Shown: one piece after another, positions 32,096 to 43,192 of the stretch
How positions within the stretch are numbered: the stretch's first letter is position 1
Layout of the letters: every line of letters begins with the position of its first letter
NCBI GenBank assembly: GCA_006176705.1
Contig: QRFJ01000374.1
Coordinates: 62,001-126,000 of the forward strand
Source of the DNA: Cocos nucifera
Taxonomy: Eukaryota > Streptophyta > Magnoliopsida > Arecales > Arecaceae
Length of the DNA stretch: 64,000 bases
Direction of reading: 5' to 3'
Translations under genes and position numbers: made by a program
The notes under the pieces: model-generated
What the model was told of the DNA's origin: nothing
What the model saw: the letters and a program-made list of their open reading frames with translations, nothing else
Databases searched by the model: none

Positions 32096-34173
32096 ATCTC
32101 CCACTTATCCTAAAGCAATTGGCTACAAGTCTAGTCACATCTCTCAAGGTGGCTTCGATCTTCTGCTGGCTCAACGATTTTGTAAGTGGGGTCTGCCACA
32201 TTTCTGTGGAGTTGATTCTCTTGACCTCGACATAACCCTTCAAGGTAATCGCGGATGAGGTGGTATCGTCGCTCAATATGCTTGGATTTCTTGGTGAGAC
32301 TCGGCTCCTTAGCAAGGGCATGGCGCCATTATTGTCGCAGTATAGAGGAATGATATCTGATGGCATTACTTCGATTTCTGCAGCAAACTTTTTGTACTAG
32401 AATGCTTCCTTTGCAGCCTCTGATGCAGCGATATATTCTGCTTCTATGGTAGATTAATCTGCTATCATCCGTTTGCTTGAAACTCTTTCAGCTGACAGCT
32501 CCACCATTGCAACACAAACAAACTTTTCAGATTGTCGACTTCGATCATCTATATCGACATGAAATCTGAGTCTGTGTATCCCTAGACTAGAGTTCTCGAT
32601 TTACCAAAGACCAGCATCATATCCTTAGTTCTTCTCAAGTACTTAAGATACATTTCAAAGAAGTCCAAGTATTTCTTTACTGGAATTGACTGAATATGCT
32701 TGTGACACTCACAGCATGGCTATATCAGGTCGTGTACAATAGCATGGCAATACATAGGCTCCCTATGAGAGCATAAGGATCTTGCTCATGCGTTCTATTT
32801 CCTCAGGTGTGTAGGGCACATCTTCTTGAAAGAGGAATACCATCTGAAGGTATTAATCCTCTCTAGAGTTTCCATACTAAATCTCTTTAGCAACTTCTCT
32901 ATGTACATCTTCTGTGAAAGTCCTAGCATCCTATTCCGTCTATCCCTAAGACCTTAATTCCTAGAATAAAGGATGCTTCACCTAGTCTTTCATGGAGATT
33001 CCTTGAAACCACATCTTAACTGATGTCAACATGAAATATCATTCCAATAAGGAAGATGTCATCCAACATACAATACGAGGAAGACAACAGCGCTTCCCAC
33101 TGACCCTTTTGAAAAATGGTTCCTCTTCATTTTGATGAAACCAAACTTTTTGATCACATCATTGAAACGAGTGTTCCAGCTCCGAGATGCTTGCTTAAGT
33201 CCATATATGGACCTTTGCAGCTTGCAAACCTTGTGATCAGTATCACTGGTTGTGAAACCTAGCGGCTGTTCCATATAGATATCTTCCTCAAGATATCCAT
33301 TTAGGAATGCCATTTTTACGTCCATTTGCCATATTTCATAATCAAAATAGGCTACAACAGCAAGCAATGTGCGGATGGATTTTAGCATAGCTACTGGAGA
33401 AAAGGTATCCTGATAGTCAATGCCTTCATGTTGACTATAACCTTTTGCCACCAGTCTAGTCTTGAATGTCTCAATATTTCCATCTGCACCAATCTTTCTC
33501 TTGAAGATCCATTTACATCCAATAGGTACTATACCTTCTGGTAGATCTACCAAGGTCCAGACTTGGTTTGAGTGCATCGAGTCAATTTTTGACTGTATTG
33601 CCTCTAGCCATTTCTCAAAGTCGATATCTGATATCGTCTCGTTGTAGATTTTGGGATCATCACCATAGCACCATACTCTATGAGGAACATCCTCTACATC
33701 CTCTAAAAATACTAAGTATTTTCAGGGGACGGAAACTCTTTCGATCTACGAGGTGGAGGAGGTAGTGTTCTTATGCTCAACTTGATTTGGTTTCACTTGG
33801 TCCTTAGCTCATTCTGCTTGTGAGACTTTCTCATCAAGCTTGATCTATTTTCTCAATGCCGCTATCTTGAATAAACTATTTTTCAAGAAAGATGGCATGT
33901 CGACTCACAATCACATTATGGTCTTTTAGAATGTAGAAATAGTATCCTAATGACTCTTTAGGATATCCTATGAATCGAGCTCTGAAGGACCTAAACTCTA
34001 ACTTGTCCGCTTGTTGTCTTTTGACGTGAGCCGGACAACCCCAAATTCTGAATGATCAGACTTGGTTCTTTACCGTCCATATCTCAATACGGTGTGGTAG
34101 GAACGTTTAGAGGGAACCCTATTCAGTAGATAAATTGAAGTTAACAATGATGTGTCCCGAAGAAACAGGAAGG
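32096..34173 (-). pseudogene. copia A reverse transcriptase and RNase H, broken
   Basis: Minus strand. The longest piece (33059-33577) has the RVT_2 landmarks NQVWTLVDLP, IGCKWIFKRKIGADG, KTRLVAKGYSQHEGIDYQDT, FSPVAMLKSIRTLLAV and QMDVKMAFLNGYLEEDIYM. A one-base insertion falls inside the catalytic YVDD box (33058-33070), ending the frame there. Several shifts and stops follow before the RNase H end (32058-32366: PLYCDNNGA and LTKSLSQQKIE). The 5' end at 34173 carries remnants of the integrase C-terminal part next to the nested element. No active polymerase can be made from this copy. Confidence 0.85.
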
Positions 34174-34177
34174 TCGT

Positions 34178-35959
34178 TGATGCGTGCTAATTTATAGCTA
34201 TGGCAAGTGCACCAGTCGATCAAATAATAAAGTGAATGAGTAGAGTATCGTCCCTAGAGGATTGAAAAATAAGTACTGAAAAGCTCTTTCCTATGCTTTA
34301 TTTAGAAGATCGATTTATGAGAATAAGAAATTAAAAAAAATAAAAAAAATAATTAAAAGTTTTTAATTAAATAGAGAGAGTGTAAATTATTAGGGTTTTA
34401 AATTCAAGAGCAATGGATTACTAAGGCAATCGGTTCACCAACTCAGTCAATACAATATTCAGATTTTTAGATTAATTTTATTTCATGTGACGGTGGAGTC
34501 TCCTAATTTATTCACTACCCTTTGGTCCAGGCATAGCAAAACTATTAATATTTATTAATTACCCTTTGGTCCAGGTGTAATTTAAATAAATATTAATGCA
34601 TTAGGTTTTGTGAAACCCTCTAATTAAAATACGCTGCGTCCAAAGCGCACTAAAATTCCCGCATGCATATGAATTCTAATTTGATTCATAATACAAGGTA
34701 TATAATCAAGAAGCATTAACATAGATGTACTTGGTCCGTAACATCTATGTTCATCAGATCAATTAGAAGATGGCCAGTAATCTAAAAGCATTAAGATCAG
34801 ATTTATATACTCCTCATGAATAAAATTTAAAAATAAATCATACTGAATATTGCATCAAAAGAGTGGCTACACCTTAGCCTTAGTAAAATAAAATTTAGTT
34901 CATGATAACAAATTCAAAAATAGCAAATAAAATAAAAAGCATGAAGAAATTAGACTGTTTGATTGCTGAAATTGATTGTCTGCTGCTCTTGATGTGGAGA
35001 ACTTGGCGAAGAAGAAGAGGCTCCTTGATCGATGTCTTGATCGTCGAAGAAAAATCAAAAAAATTTTTTTGATTTTCTCACAAATCACTTTTCTTTTATC
35101 TCTCTCCTCTCTCTTTCTCTCTCTCTTTCTCCCTCTCTCTCTTTCTCCCCGTCTCTCTCTTTGTCTCTCTCTTTTTCTTTTTTTTTTCTCACGACAACTA
35201 GGTTCTTTTATAGTTAAAGAGTTTTATTTCCCCCAAAATTCATCAAAAATTAGGTTTAGGACTCCTAAATCAACTCAAATTAAGATCTGGGTAATTCTGC
35301 CCGTTAGATCTTGATCAAACGGTCCAAAAACCACTCAAAAAGCCCTTAAAATAACCCAGATCAAGTCGGATTTAATATCAGCCGTTGGATCATCCATTGG
35401 ATCGAATCTGGGCCGTCCGATCGCGTTGAAATAAGCCTTCAGACCTTTAGTTTTACGTCGGGATGAATCTCGACCGTTGGATCTCGATCGGGAGCTGCGG
35501 ATGCCATCCATCAGCGCCTTCTTCTCGTCCGTCCGATCAAGCTTCAGTGAAAACCGCCCGTTAGATCAATCAGAATTCCCAAATTGCCCTCCGTGGACCG
35601 TGCGCGAGCCCGGTGTTGCATGGACCGCCGCGTTCTTCAGCCAATCAGAGCGCTCTTTATGCTGTGAAATTCCTGAATTACCCTTCAGATGGTCCACCGT
35701 GCGCCGCGAAAAATGCTGACGTCATCCTGACGTCAGCGTTGCGTCGGCGATTTTTTTTTTTTTTTTTTGAAATTCGATTCTGGGCTCGTTTGAAGTCCGT
35801 TTTGCCTGAAATTTTTTTCATCTGAACCAGAAAAATAAGATCTTCACATTGGTGGCCTTCTTTCCTACATAAGATTAATAAAAGTATCAATTTCTAATAA
35901 AATAGATTAATTTATTTTATAATTTAATACTTTTATTAGTATATTTTTACCACTTATCA
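34178..35959 (-). repeat. 3' LTR of the Athila-like element
   Basis: 1,782 bp. Contains a CT-rich microsatellite (35097-35170) and a poly(T) run near 35751. The 60-112 residue frames in it are LTR translations and recur in all three copies of this LTR. Confidence 0.95.
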
Positions 35960-36314
35960 CACCCCCCAACTTAGTCATTGCTAGTCCCTTAGCAATGTTT
36001 TATTTAATACCATATTTCAATAAGATTATCCATCACAAAGATAAAATCTAGGATTAAAGGTCAAAAAGTTTAGAAAATACTGCTAACTAAGCATTGAGCT
36101 TCAGAAGCAAATTTTTCAGTCAATACAATTAAAAACTTTCTTAGAGTACATCAAAGATCTATAGCACTTGTGTTCGTGATGACTAACTTTAGCATTTCAG
36201 TATTAAATTAAAAGAACAAAAGTATCCTCTCTTATCACCTATTTTGGTCAATTTTCTATACATTCTCAATTTTATACTCATGAATTAAGGTAGCTTTCAC
36301 ACTGCCTTTTCTTT

Positions 36315-36356
<42 letters not shown>

Positions 36357-37091
36357 GTGCTGAGCATCCTGGCCTTTCCTTCACCATTTTACGTGAATTT
36401 TCACACTTGACCTAGGTGCAGAGATCCAGTTACTAGGCTTTGGGCAATCCACATATACTCTGTCTTTTGCACTTTATTTATAGGCAGGTAGCTCTTTCCT
36501 TAAATTCAAGTTTCTTTGATTAGAATGTATATTAATTACCAATTTTCAGTGATAATTGAATCCTCAGTTGACCTTATAATCAATACCTACTTTGCCTTGT
36601 TAGTGTGCATGTGCAATAAAAAGTGCTAATAATCTTTTAATGACCTAAGTAGGCTGCTAAAAGTTGACCAACTAATCTACTTCTTTAACTCATTACATTC
36701 ATTAGCAAATAATTCTATCTTTTATCACTTATCCAGTTTATCTTGCTCAAGATTTTCTTCTTGACACATGGTTTTTTTTTTTTTTTTTAACTTTAACTTG
36801 TTCTATGTTGTCTTAAAGGAGAAAGAAAAATAAAGGATGTAATAAAGGATAGGAAAGAATACACCTGATTTGGTTCAATCTGGTTCTTTGGAGCTTTGAA
36901 ATTTTGCTTGAGTTCTCATTGATTTTTCTGCAAAATTGAAAATACACACCAGAGCAGTAAAAGAGCAACAACAAATTACTAAAAAAATAAAAGAAAAGAA
37001 AAATGATCAAAACTAAAAAGAAAAGAAACAACCTATCTAGTAGTTCTGATTTATAGTCTTCAGCTTGACTTTCTTTAAGTTCTAAAGTGGA
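35960..37091 (-). other. 3' noncoding interior of the Athila-like element
   Basis: Begins with the polypurine tract. Includes a 37-base T homopolymer (36317-36353). No reverse transcriptase or integrase sequence was found in any frame. Confidence 0.7.
36317..36353. repeat. Poly(T) run of 37 bases
   Basis: Uninterrupted T homopolymer, equal to poly(A) on the element's sense strand. Confidence 0.95.
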
Positions 37092-38147
37092 TCAATCCGG
37101 TGCCACTTCAATTGGAATACTTTCATGTTTGATCGAGTCTTCTTTCAATTTGACATTGCTCGCTTTTATAGTCTCAAACCTATTTTCTACAGAATTCTCA
37201 TATAATGGATTGTCAATAATATCAATTAGAAAAATAAGTTTGATTATCATCAGGATGTTTAGTATCTTTGAAAACATTAAAAGTAACTTGTTCATCTTGG
37301 ACTCTAAGAATTAATTTTTCCTTGTTGAACATCTATTAAAGCTCCTCCAGTAGCTAAAAAGGGTCTCCCTAAAATAAGGGGTACATCATAATCTTCTTCC
37401 ATATCAAGAACAATAAAATCAACAGGAAAAATAAACTTGTTTACCTTTACCAAGACATCCTCCACTATACCTCTTGGATATTTAATGGATCTGTCGGCTA
37501 ATTGAAGAGTAATAGTGGTAGGCTTTGGTTCTCCTAGACCCAGCTTCCTGAAAATAGAAAAAGGCATGAGATTTAATGCTTGCTCCTAAATCACATAAAA
37601 CTTTATCAAAACTACAATCACCAATAATGCAGGGGATAGTAAAACTCCCTGGATCTTTTAGCTTCTGTGGTAATTTATTTTGAAGTATTGCTGAGCATTC
37701 TTCATTCAAATTTATTCTCTCATGCTCCTTCAGCTTTTTCTTATTTGTTAAGATTTCTTTGAGAAACTTGGCATACCTGGGCATTTGAGTAATAGCATCT
37801 ACAAAAGGAATATTAATATGTAAATTCTTTAAAATTTTGAAAAAGTTAGAAAATTCCTTATCTGGATGCTGTATTTGTCTCTCTGGGAATGGTAGTGGCG
37901 GCACGTAGGGCTTCACATTTGGATCAGCAAATCCGTATACCTGGAGACCATCCATCTGCTGGTTGTTTTGGTGACTGACGAGTTTGAGTTGATGGTTCCT
38001 TATTTGTAGTTGGCTCTTCAGTCTCTTTCTTCTGATGTAGGCTCCTCCAGCTTTGTACCACTTCTTAGGGTGATAGCATTGACTTGCTCCCTTGGATTTG
38101 TCTCCGTATTGCTTGGCAAGGATCCTTGAGGTCTCTCGGAGATTATC
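37092..38147 (-). pseudogene. Aspartic protease region of the Athila-like element, frameshifted
   Basis: Minus-strand pieces continue the gag reading: MDGLQVYGFADPNVKPYVPP (from 37955), LHINIPFVDAITQMPRYAKF, KKLKEHERINLNEECSAIL, PGSFTIPCIIGDCSFDKVL and CDLGASI (active-site DLGAS at 37578-37592). A one-base insertion just after this motif moves the reading to 37304-37567 (IFPVDFIVLDMEEDYDVPLI then LGRPFLATGGALIDV, the conserved protease C-terminal part). Further shifts occur between 37956 and 38147 and after 37317. The DLGAS form and the following motifs are those of Athila/Tat proteases. No downstream polymerase domain follows. Confidence 0.85.
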
Positions 38148-39446
38148 TTAGCCATTTGACCTATTTGCATCTCCAAGTTTCGAATTGCTGCTGTTTGGTC
38201 CTTGCCTAAGTTTGGCTTCCAAATTTTTTATAGTTGCTTCTTGGTTTTGCATAAATTTGACCATCAGCTCTTCCATGTTGGACTTCTTTTCAGGTACTTG
38301 GAATCCCGGGGGTGGCTGTTGTGCTGCATTTTGATTGCTCCATGAGAAATTTGGGTGCTGCCTCCACCCTTGATTGTATGTGTTGGAGTAGGGATTGTTT
38401 TGTTGCGGCCTGAAAAAATTACCAATATAATTAGCTGTATCAGTTGTTTTAGCAAAAGGATTACCTGTCTGGCAATTGCTCGTATCGTGTCCTCCTCCAC
38501 ACAGGTCACAAGTCATGCTCTGAACATGCATAGCTGTTCCCTTTAAGTTGTTGACTTCGGCTCTAAGGGCTGCAATTTCAGCTAGTAAAGTTGGCACGCA
38601 ATCTACTCCCTGCACAGCTGCTAGTCTTTTTGGCATCATGCGCTCTGTCTGCCATTGATAGCTATTTGATGCCATCTCATCGATCAGATCGAAGGCTTCT
38701 TCCTCCATTTTTCGATTAATGGTTCCTCCTGCTGCTGCATCAATCATAGATCGATTAGTAGGAGATAAACCATTATAGAAAGTTTGTACCTGAAGCCATA
38801 CGGGTAGTTGATGATGTGGACATCTCCTCAGCAGTTCCTTGAAATGCTCCCAAGCCTCATATAGTGTCTCCATGTCCATCTGCATAAAAGAAGTGATATC
38901 GTTGCGCATCTTAGCAGTTTTGGAAGGTGGAAAGTACTTGGCTAAGAATTTTTGGGCTAGGACATCCCAAGTTGTGATAGAACCTGCAGGAAGAGAATGA
39001 AGCCAATTTTTAGCTTTATCCCGTAAAGAGAAAGGAAATAACCTTAATCTAATAGCATCATCCGACACCCCATTAATTTTAAAAGTATCGCAAAGTTCAA
39101 GAAAATTAGAAATATGGGCATTCGGATCATCATGCATGTGTCCACTGAATTGGACAGTTGATTGAATCATCTGGATCATCGCCGATTTTATTTCGAAGTT
39201 GTTTGCTCGTACAGGCGGTCTCCTGATGCTCGAAGCTGCATCGGCTACAGATGGTGTGATGTAATCATTTAATGGATGATGTACTGGTCGAATAGCTTCA
39301 TGCTGTCCTTCAGTCGCCATATCCAATCCTAGATTGATGTCGTTAGGATCTTCAGCTGCCATGTTTCTCTCTTGTTGTAGTCTTCTAATAGTTCTTTCAA
39401 TTTCTGGATCTAGAGGTAGTAAGTTACTATGTCCAGTACGTGTCAT
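38148..39446 (-). CDS. gag polyprotein of the Athila-like element, 432 aa, intact frame
   Basis: ATG at 39446 (MTRTGHSNLLPLDPEIERTI), about 90 bases after the primer-binding site. An N-terminal region with an acidic AAEDPNDIN stretch is followed by the capsid (Retrotrans_gag) domain at about residues 95-265: DDPNAHISNFLELCDTFKIN, LRDKAKNWLHSLPAGSITTW, LAKYFPPSKTAKMRNDITSF, and VWLQVQTFYNGLS. A zinc-binding motif CX2CX3HX4C sits at C313-C325. A Gln/Asn-rich segment (340-380) and a helical tail follow. It would assemble the virus-like particle. The stop at 38148 is probably the result of a frameshift, since protease-type sequence continues in other frames. The most nearly intact TE protein in the window. 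Confidence 0.88.
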   Translation of the reverse strand: MTRTGHSNLLPLDPEIERTIRRLQQERNMAAEDPNDINLGLDMATEGQHEAIRPVHHPLNDYITPSVADAASSIRRPPVRANNFEIKSAMIQMIQSTVQFSGHMHDDPNAHISNFLELCDTFKINGVSDDAIRLRLFPFSLRDKAKNWLHSLPAGSITTWDVLAQKFLAKYFPPSKTAKMRNDITSFMQMDMETLYEAWEHFKELLRRCPHHQLPVWLQVQTFYNGLSPTNRSMIDAAAGGTINRKMEEEAFDLIDEMASNSYQWQTERMMPKRLAAVQGVDCVPTLLAEIAALRAEVNNLKGTAMHVQSMTCDLCGGGHDTSNCQTGNPFAKTTDTANYIGNFFRPQQNNPYSNTYNQGWRQHPNFSWSNQNAAQQPPPGFQVPEKKSNMEELMVKFMQNQEATIKNLEAKLRQGPNSSNSKLGDANRSNG

Positions 39447-39537
39447 GCACTAAATTTTTTTTTTTTAATAATAAAAATTAAAAATAAATTTCTAAAGTAA
39501 AGCTAGGATCAAAATTTTAATATTATTTTAGACACAA

Positions 39538-39555
39538 TCCCCGGCAACGGCGCCA
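39538..39555 (-). promoter_or_regulatory. Primer-binding site (tRNA-Asp type)
   Basis: The minus strand reads TGGCGCCGTTGCCGGGGA, six bases inside the 5' LTR end. This is the Athila-type site. Confidence 0.9.
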
Positions 39556-39561
39556 AAAACT

Positions 39562-41348
39562 TGATGCGTGCTAATTTATAGCTATGGCAAGTGCACCAGT
39601 CGATCAAGTAATAAAGTGAATGAGTAGAGTATCGTCCCTAGAGGATTGGAAAATAAGTACTGAAAAGCTCTTTCCTATGCTTTATTTAGAAGATCGATTT
39701 ATGAGAATAAGAAATTAAAAAAAATAAAAAAAATAATTAAAAGTTTTTAATTAAATAGAGAGAGTGTAAATTATTAGGGTTTTAAATTCAAGAGCAATGG
39801 ATTACTAAGGCAATCGGTTCACCAACTCAGTCAATACAATATTCAGATTTTTAGATTAATTTTATTTCATGTGACGGTGGAGTCTCCTAATTTATTCACT
39901 ATCCCTTTGGTCCAGGCATAGCAAAACTATTAATATTTATTAATTATCCCTTTGGTCCAGGTGTAATTTAAATAAATATTAATGCATTAGGTTTTGTGAA
40001 ACCCTCTAATTAAAATACGCTGCGTCCAAAGCGCACTAAAATTCCCGCATGCATATGAATTCTAATTTGATTCATAATACAAGGTATATAATCAAGAAGC
40101 ATTAACATAGATGTACTTGGTCCGTAACATCTATGTTCATCAGATCAATTAGAAGATGGCCAGTAATCTAAAAGCATTAAGATCAGATTTATATACTCCT
40201 CATGAATAAAATTTAAAAATAAATCATACTGAATATTGCATCAAAAGAGTGGCTACACCTTAGCCTTAGTAAAATAAAATTTAGTTCATGATAACAAATT
40301 CAAAAATAGCAAATAAAATAAAAAGCATGAAGAAATTAGACTGTTTGATTGCTGAAATTGATTGTCTGCTGCTCTTGATGTGGAGAACTTGGCGAAGAAG
40401 AAGAGGCTCCTTGATCGATGTCTTGATCGTCGAAGAAAAATCAAAAAAATTTTTTTTAATTTTCTCACAAATCACTTTTTTTTATCTCTCTCCTCTCTCT
40501 TTCTCTCTCTCTTTCTCCCTCTCTCTTTCTCCCCGTCTCTCTCTTTGTCTCTCTCTTTGTCTCTCTCTTTTTCTTTTTTTTTTCTCACGACAACTAGGTT
40601 CTTTTATAGTTAAAGAGTTTTATTTCCCCCAAAATTCATCAAAAATTAGGTTTAGGACTCCTAAATCAACTCAAATTAAGATCTGGGTAATTCTGCCCAT
40701 TAGATCTTGATCAAACGGTCCAAAAACCACTCAAAAAGCCTTTAAAATAACCCAGATCAAGTCGGATTTAATATCAGCCGTTGGATCATCCATTGGATCG
40801 AATCTGGGCCGTCCGATCGCGTTGAAATAAGCCTTCAGACCTTTAGTTTTATGTCGGGATGAATCTCGACCGTTGGATCTCGATCGGGAGCTGCGGATGC
40901 CGTCCATCAGCGCCTTCTTCTCGTCCGTCCGATCAAGCTTCAGTGAAAACCGCCCGTTGGATCAGCCAGAATTCCCAAATTGCCCTCCGTGGACCGTGCG
41001 CGAGCCCGGTGTTGCATGGACCGCCGCGTTCTTCAGCCAATCAGCGCACTCTTTATGCTATGAAATTCCTGAATTACCCTTCAGATGGTCCACCGTGCGC
41101 CGCGAAAAATGCTGACGTCATCCTGACGTCAGCGTTGCGATTTTTTTTTTTTTTTTTGAAATTCGATTCTGAGCTCGTTTGAAGTCCGTTTTGCCTGAAA
41201 TTTTTTTCATCAAAATCAGAAAAATAAGATCTTCACATTGATGGCCTTCTTTCCTATATAAGATTAATAAAAGTATCAATTTCTAATAAAATAGTTTAAT
41301 TTATTTTATAATTTAATACTTTTATTAGTATATTTTTACCACTTATCA
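39562..41348 (-). repeat. 5' LTR of the Athila-like element
   Basis: 1,787 bp, near-identical partner of 34178-35959. Differences are single-base changes and length changes in the CT microsatellite and poly(T) runs. Confidence 0.95.
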
Positions 41349-41353
41349 TCTGT

Positions 41354-42359
41354 GAAGCTCATCATGGACCGAACCATATCTAATAGGGTCCGATTTCTCC
41401 GTTCTGAAACCCCGTTGAGTTAAGATATTCCTGGTGGAGTCCATTGAGAGACTATGCCATTTTTCTTGAGATAGTCTAGGAATTTTCGGCTAAGGTATTC
41501 ACCTCCTCGATCTGATCGAAGAACCTTAATGGATTTTTCAGTTTATTTTTCTACTTCATGTCTGAATTCTTTAAACTTTTCAAAGGCTTCAGACTTATGT
41601 CTCATAAGATACACATACCCATACCTAGACAGATCATCGATAAAGGTAATGAAGTAGACAAAATTGCCTCTAGCCGGCACATCAAATGGGCCGCACACAT
41701 CAGTATGTACTAGGGCAAGGAGATCTGTGGCCCTCTCCCCATGTCCAACAAAAGGGAGTTTAGTCATTTTGCCTTGAAGACAAGATTCACAAGTTGGATA
41801 TGACTCGGAAAGTCAATGGACTCAATAGCCCATTTTTCTCCAATTTGTTGATCCTATCTTCTGCTATATGACCTAATCTCAGGTGCCATAGATATCTGTC
41901 GTTTGGACTATCCCTAGGTCGTTTGGCATTCACGTTTTGCTCGATAGTTAGAACAGGTACATCAATATGTAGCTGATAAAGACCATTAATAAGAAAACCA
42001 TTTGCAATTTTATTTCTTTCATAAAGAATGTTACAATGGTCCTTAAAGAAGGTAATCACATAGCCTTCTTGTGCTAAGCATGAAACAGAAATCAAATTCC
42101 TGCTAGCTGCAGGCACATAATAACAGTCTTTCAAAACTAAGTCTAAACCAGATGGTAATCGAAGAGGGTATGTTCCCACGGCTACTGCAGCAACTCTTGC
42201 TCCATTACCGATGCGTAGGATCATGTCTCCATCCCTCAGCCTCCTGCTATCCTCAAGACCCTGCATGGAAGTGCACAGATGAGCACTAGAACCAGAGTCA
42301 AGCACCCAACTGGATGCAGAAGAAACCGTAAGGTTAGACTCAATAACGAGCATACCTCC
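41354..42359 (-). pseudogene. copia A protease and integrase N-terminal half
   Basis: Minus strand. 42353-41787 begins near the protease active site (WVLDSGSSAHLC), then gag-pre-integrase (RYLWHLRLGHIAEDRINKLE). A shift near 41790 moves the reading to 41767-41543, with HTDVCGPF (first integrase Asp), FIDDLSRYGYVYLMRHKSEA. Two in-frame stops follow (41543-41545 and 41420-41422). Between and beyond them the second Asp (RSDRGGEYL) and the Glu box (NGVSERRNRT) remain. The reading is cut at 41353 by the Athila-like insertion. Confidence 0.88.
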
Positions 42360-43192
42360 AGAAGGACCTTCCTTCTTGTTCTTCAGGGTGGCCAGGTAAG
42401 TAGGGCAGTTCCGCTTCCAATGGCCGTCGCTGTTGCAATGGAAACACTTTCCTTTGACATCGGCATTTTTCTTCGGCTCTGCCTTCTTCTTCTTTGATTC
42501 CTTCCACCTTTTGCTTTTTCACAGACTTCTTTTTCTTTCCATAAGACTTTCTTTTGGAAGAAGTCCGTTCCATAGCAAGAACTGAGCCTTTAGAACCTTT
42601 CATAGAAAGCTCAGCGGTAACCAGCATATTCATTAATTCGGCCAAGGAATTTTGAAGTTTATGCATGTGGTAATTCATGATGAATTGCCCATATGCATCA
42701 GTCAAGGATTGCAGAATAATATCATTCTGCAGGTCCAAGTCTAACTTCACACCGAGCTTCTCAAGCTCTTCCATGTCCTTGATCATTGTCAGACAGTGAT
42801 CTTGGACTGACTGCCCATCATGCATCTTAGCCTTAAAAAGTCATTTCGTGACTTGATATTTGGCTGCGCGACTCTGTTCACCAAACATCTCCTGCAGGTG
42901 AGCCAACATTTGGCGAGCAGTCCCGATATCTTCATGTTGGCGCTGGAGCTCATCAGACATCGAGCCCAACATGTAATATCTGGCCTTATTATCTTCGTCT
43001 ATCCATTTTTCTAGAGATGCTCTCTGTTCAACAGATGGACGGGCTGGTAAGGTGGGAGGGTCCTGGTCCAAAACATGGGTTAACTTCTCAGAACCCAAAA
43101 TAATTTTGTAGTTCCTGAGCCAATCTTTATAATTGGGTCCAGGTCAGTCTATGTGTGTCCAGGATACGTGCCAATGGGTTGGACGCAGACAT
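42360..43192 (-). pseudogene. copia A gag, broken
   Basis: ATG at 43192 (MSASNPLARILDTHRL). An extra base near 43145 breaks the frame, which resumes as 43098-42841 (SVEQRASLEKWIDEDNKARY, LQEMFGEQSRAAKYQVTK). A TGA at 42841-42843 interrupts it in phase, and it continues as 42825-42340 (MHDGQSVQDHCLTMIKDMEE, YHMHKLQNSLAELMNMLVTA), the UBN2-type copia gag. A later shift puts the zinc knuckle CX2CX4HX4C (CFHCNSDGHWKRNC, 42405-42446) in the protease frame. Confidence 0.88.

Larger units (their letters stand above)
34178..41348 (-). mobile_element. Non-autonomous Athila-like Ty3/gypsy element, 7.2 kb
   Basis: LTRs 34178-35959 and 39562-41348 (TGATAAGTGG...GCACGCATCA on the minus strand) differ at roughly two dozen places by eye, so the insertion is fairly recent. 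The primer-binding site TGGCGCCGTTGCCGGGGA (39538-39555) fits tRNA-Asp, as in Athila. The polypurine tract (GTTGGGGGGTG) abuts the 3' LTR at 35960. The interior encodes a full gag and a damaged aspartic protease region. Reverse transcriptase, RNase H, integrase and any env-like gene are absent. It disrupts the integrase of copia A. Flanks TCTGT (41349-41353) and TCGT (34174-34177) are an imperfect duplication with one base lost. Confidence 0.93.

Noticed and set aside
34900..35314. Frames of 62-112 residues repeated at 15450-16269, 34900-35825 and 40281-41182
   Set aside because: They recur because the same LTR is present three times. They include Ser/Leu-rich translation of a CT microsatellite.
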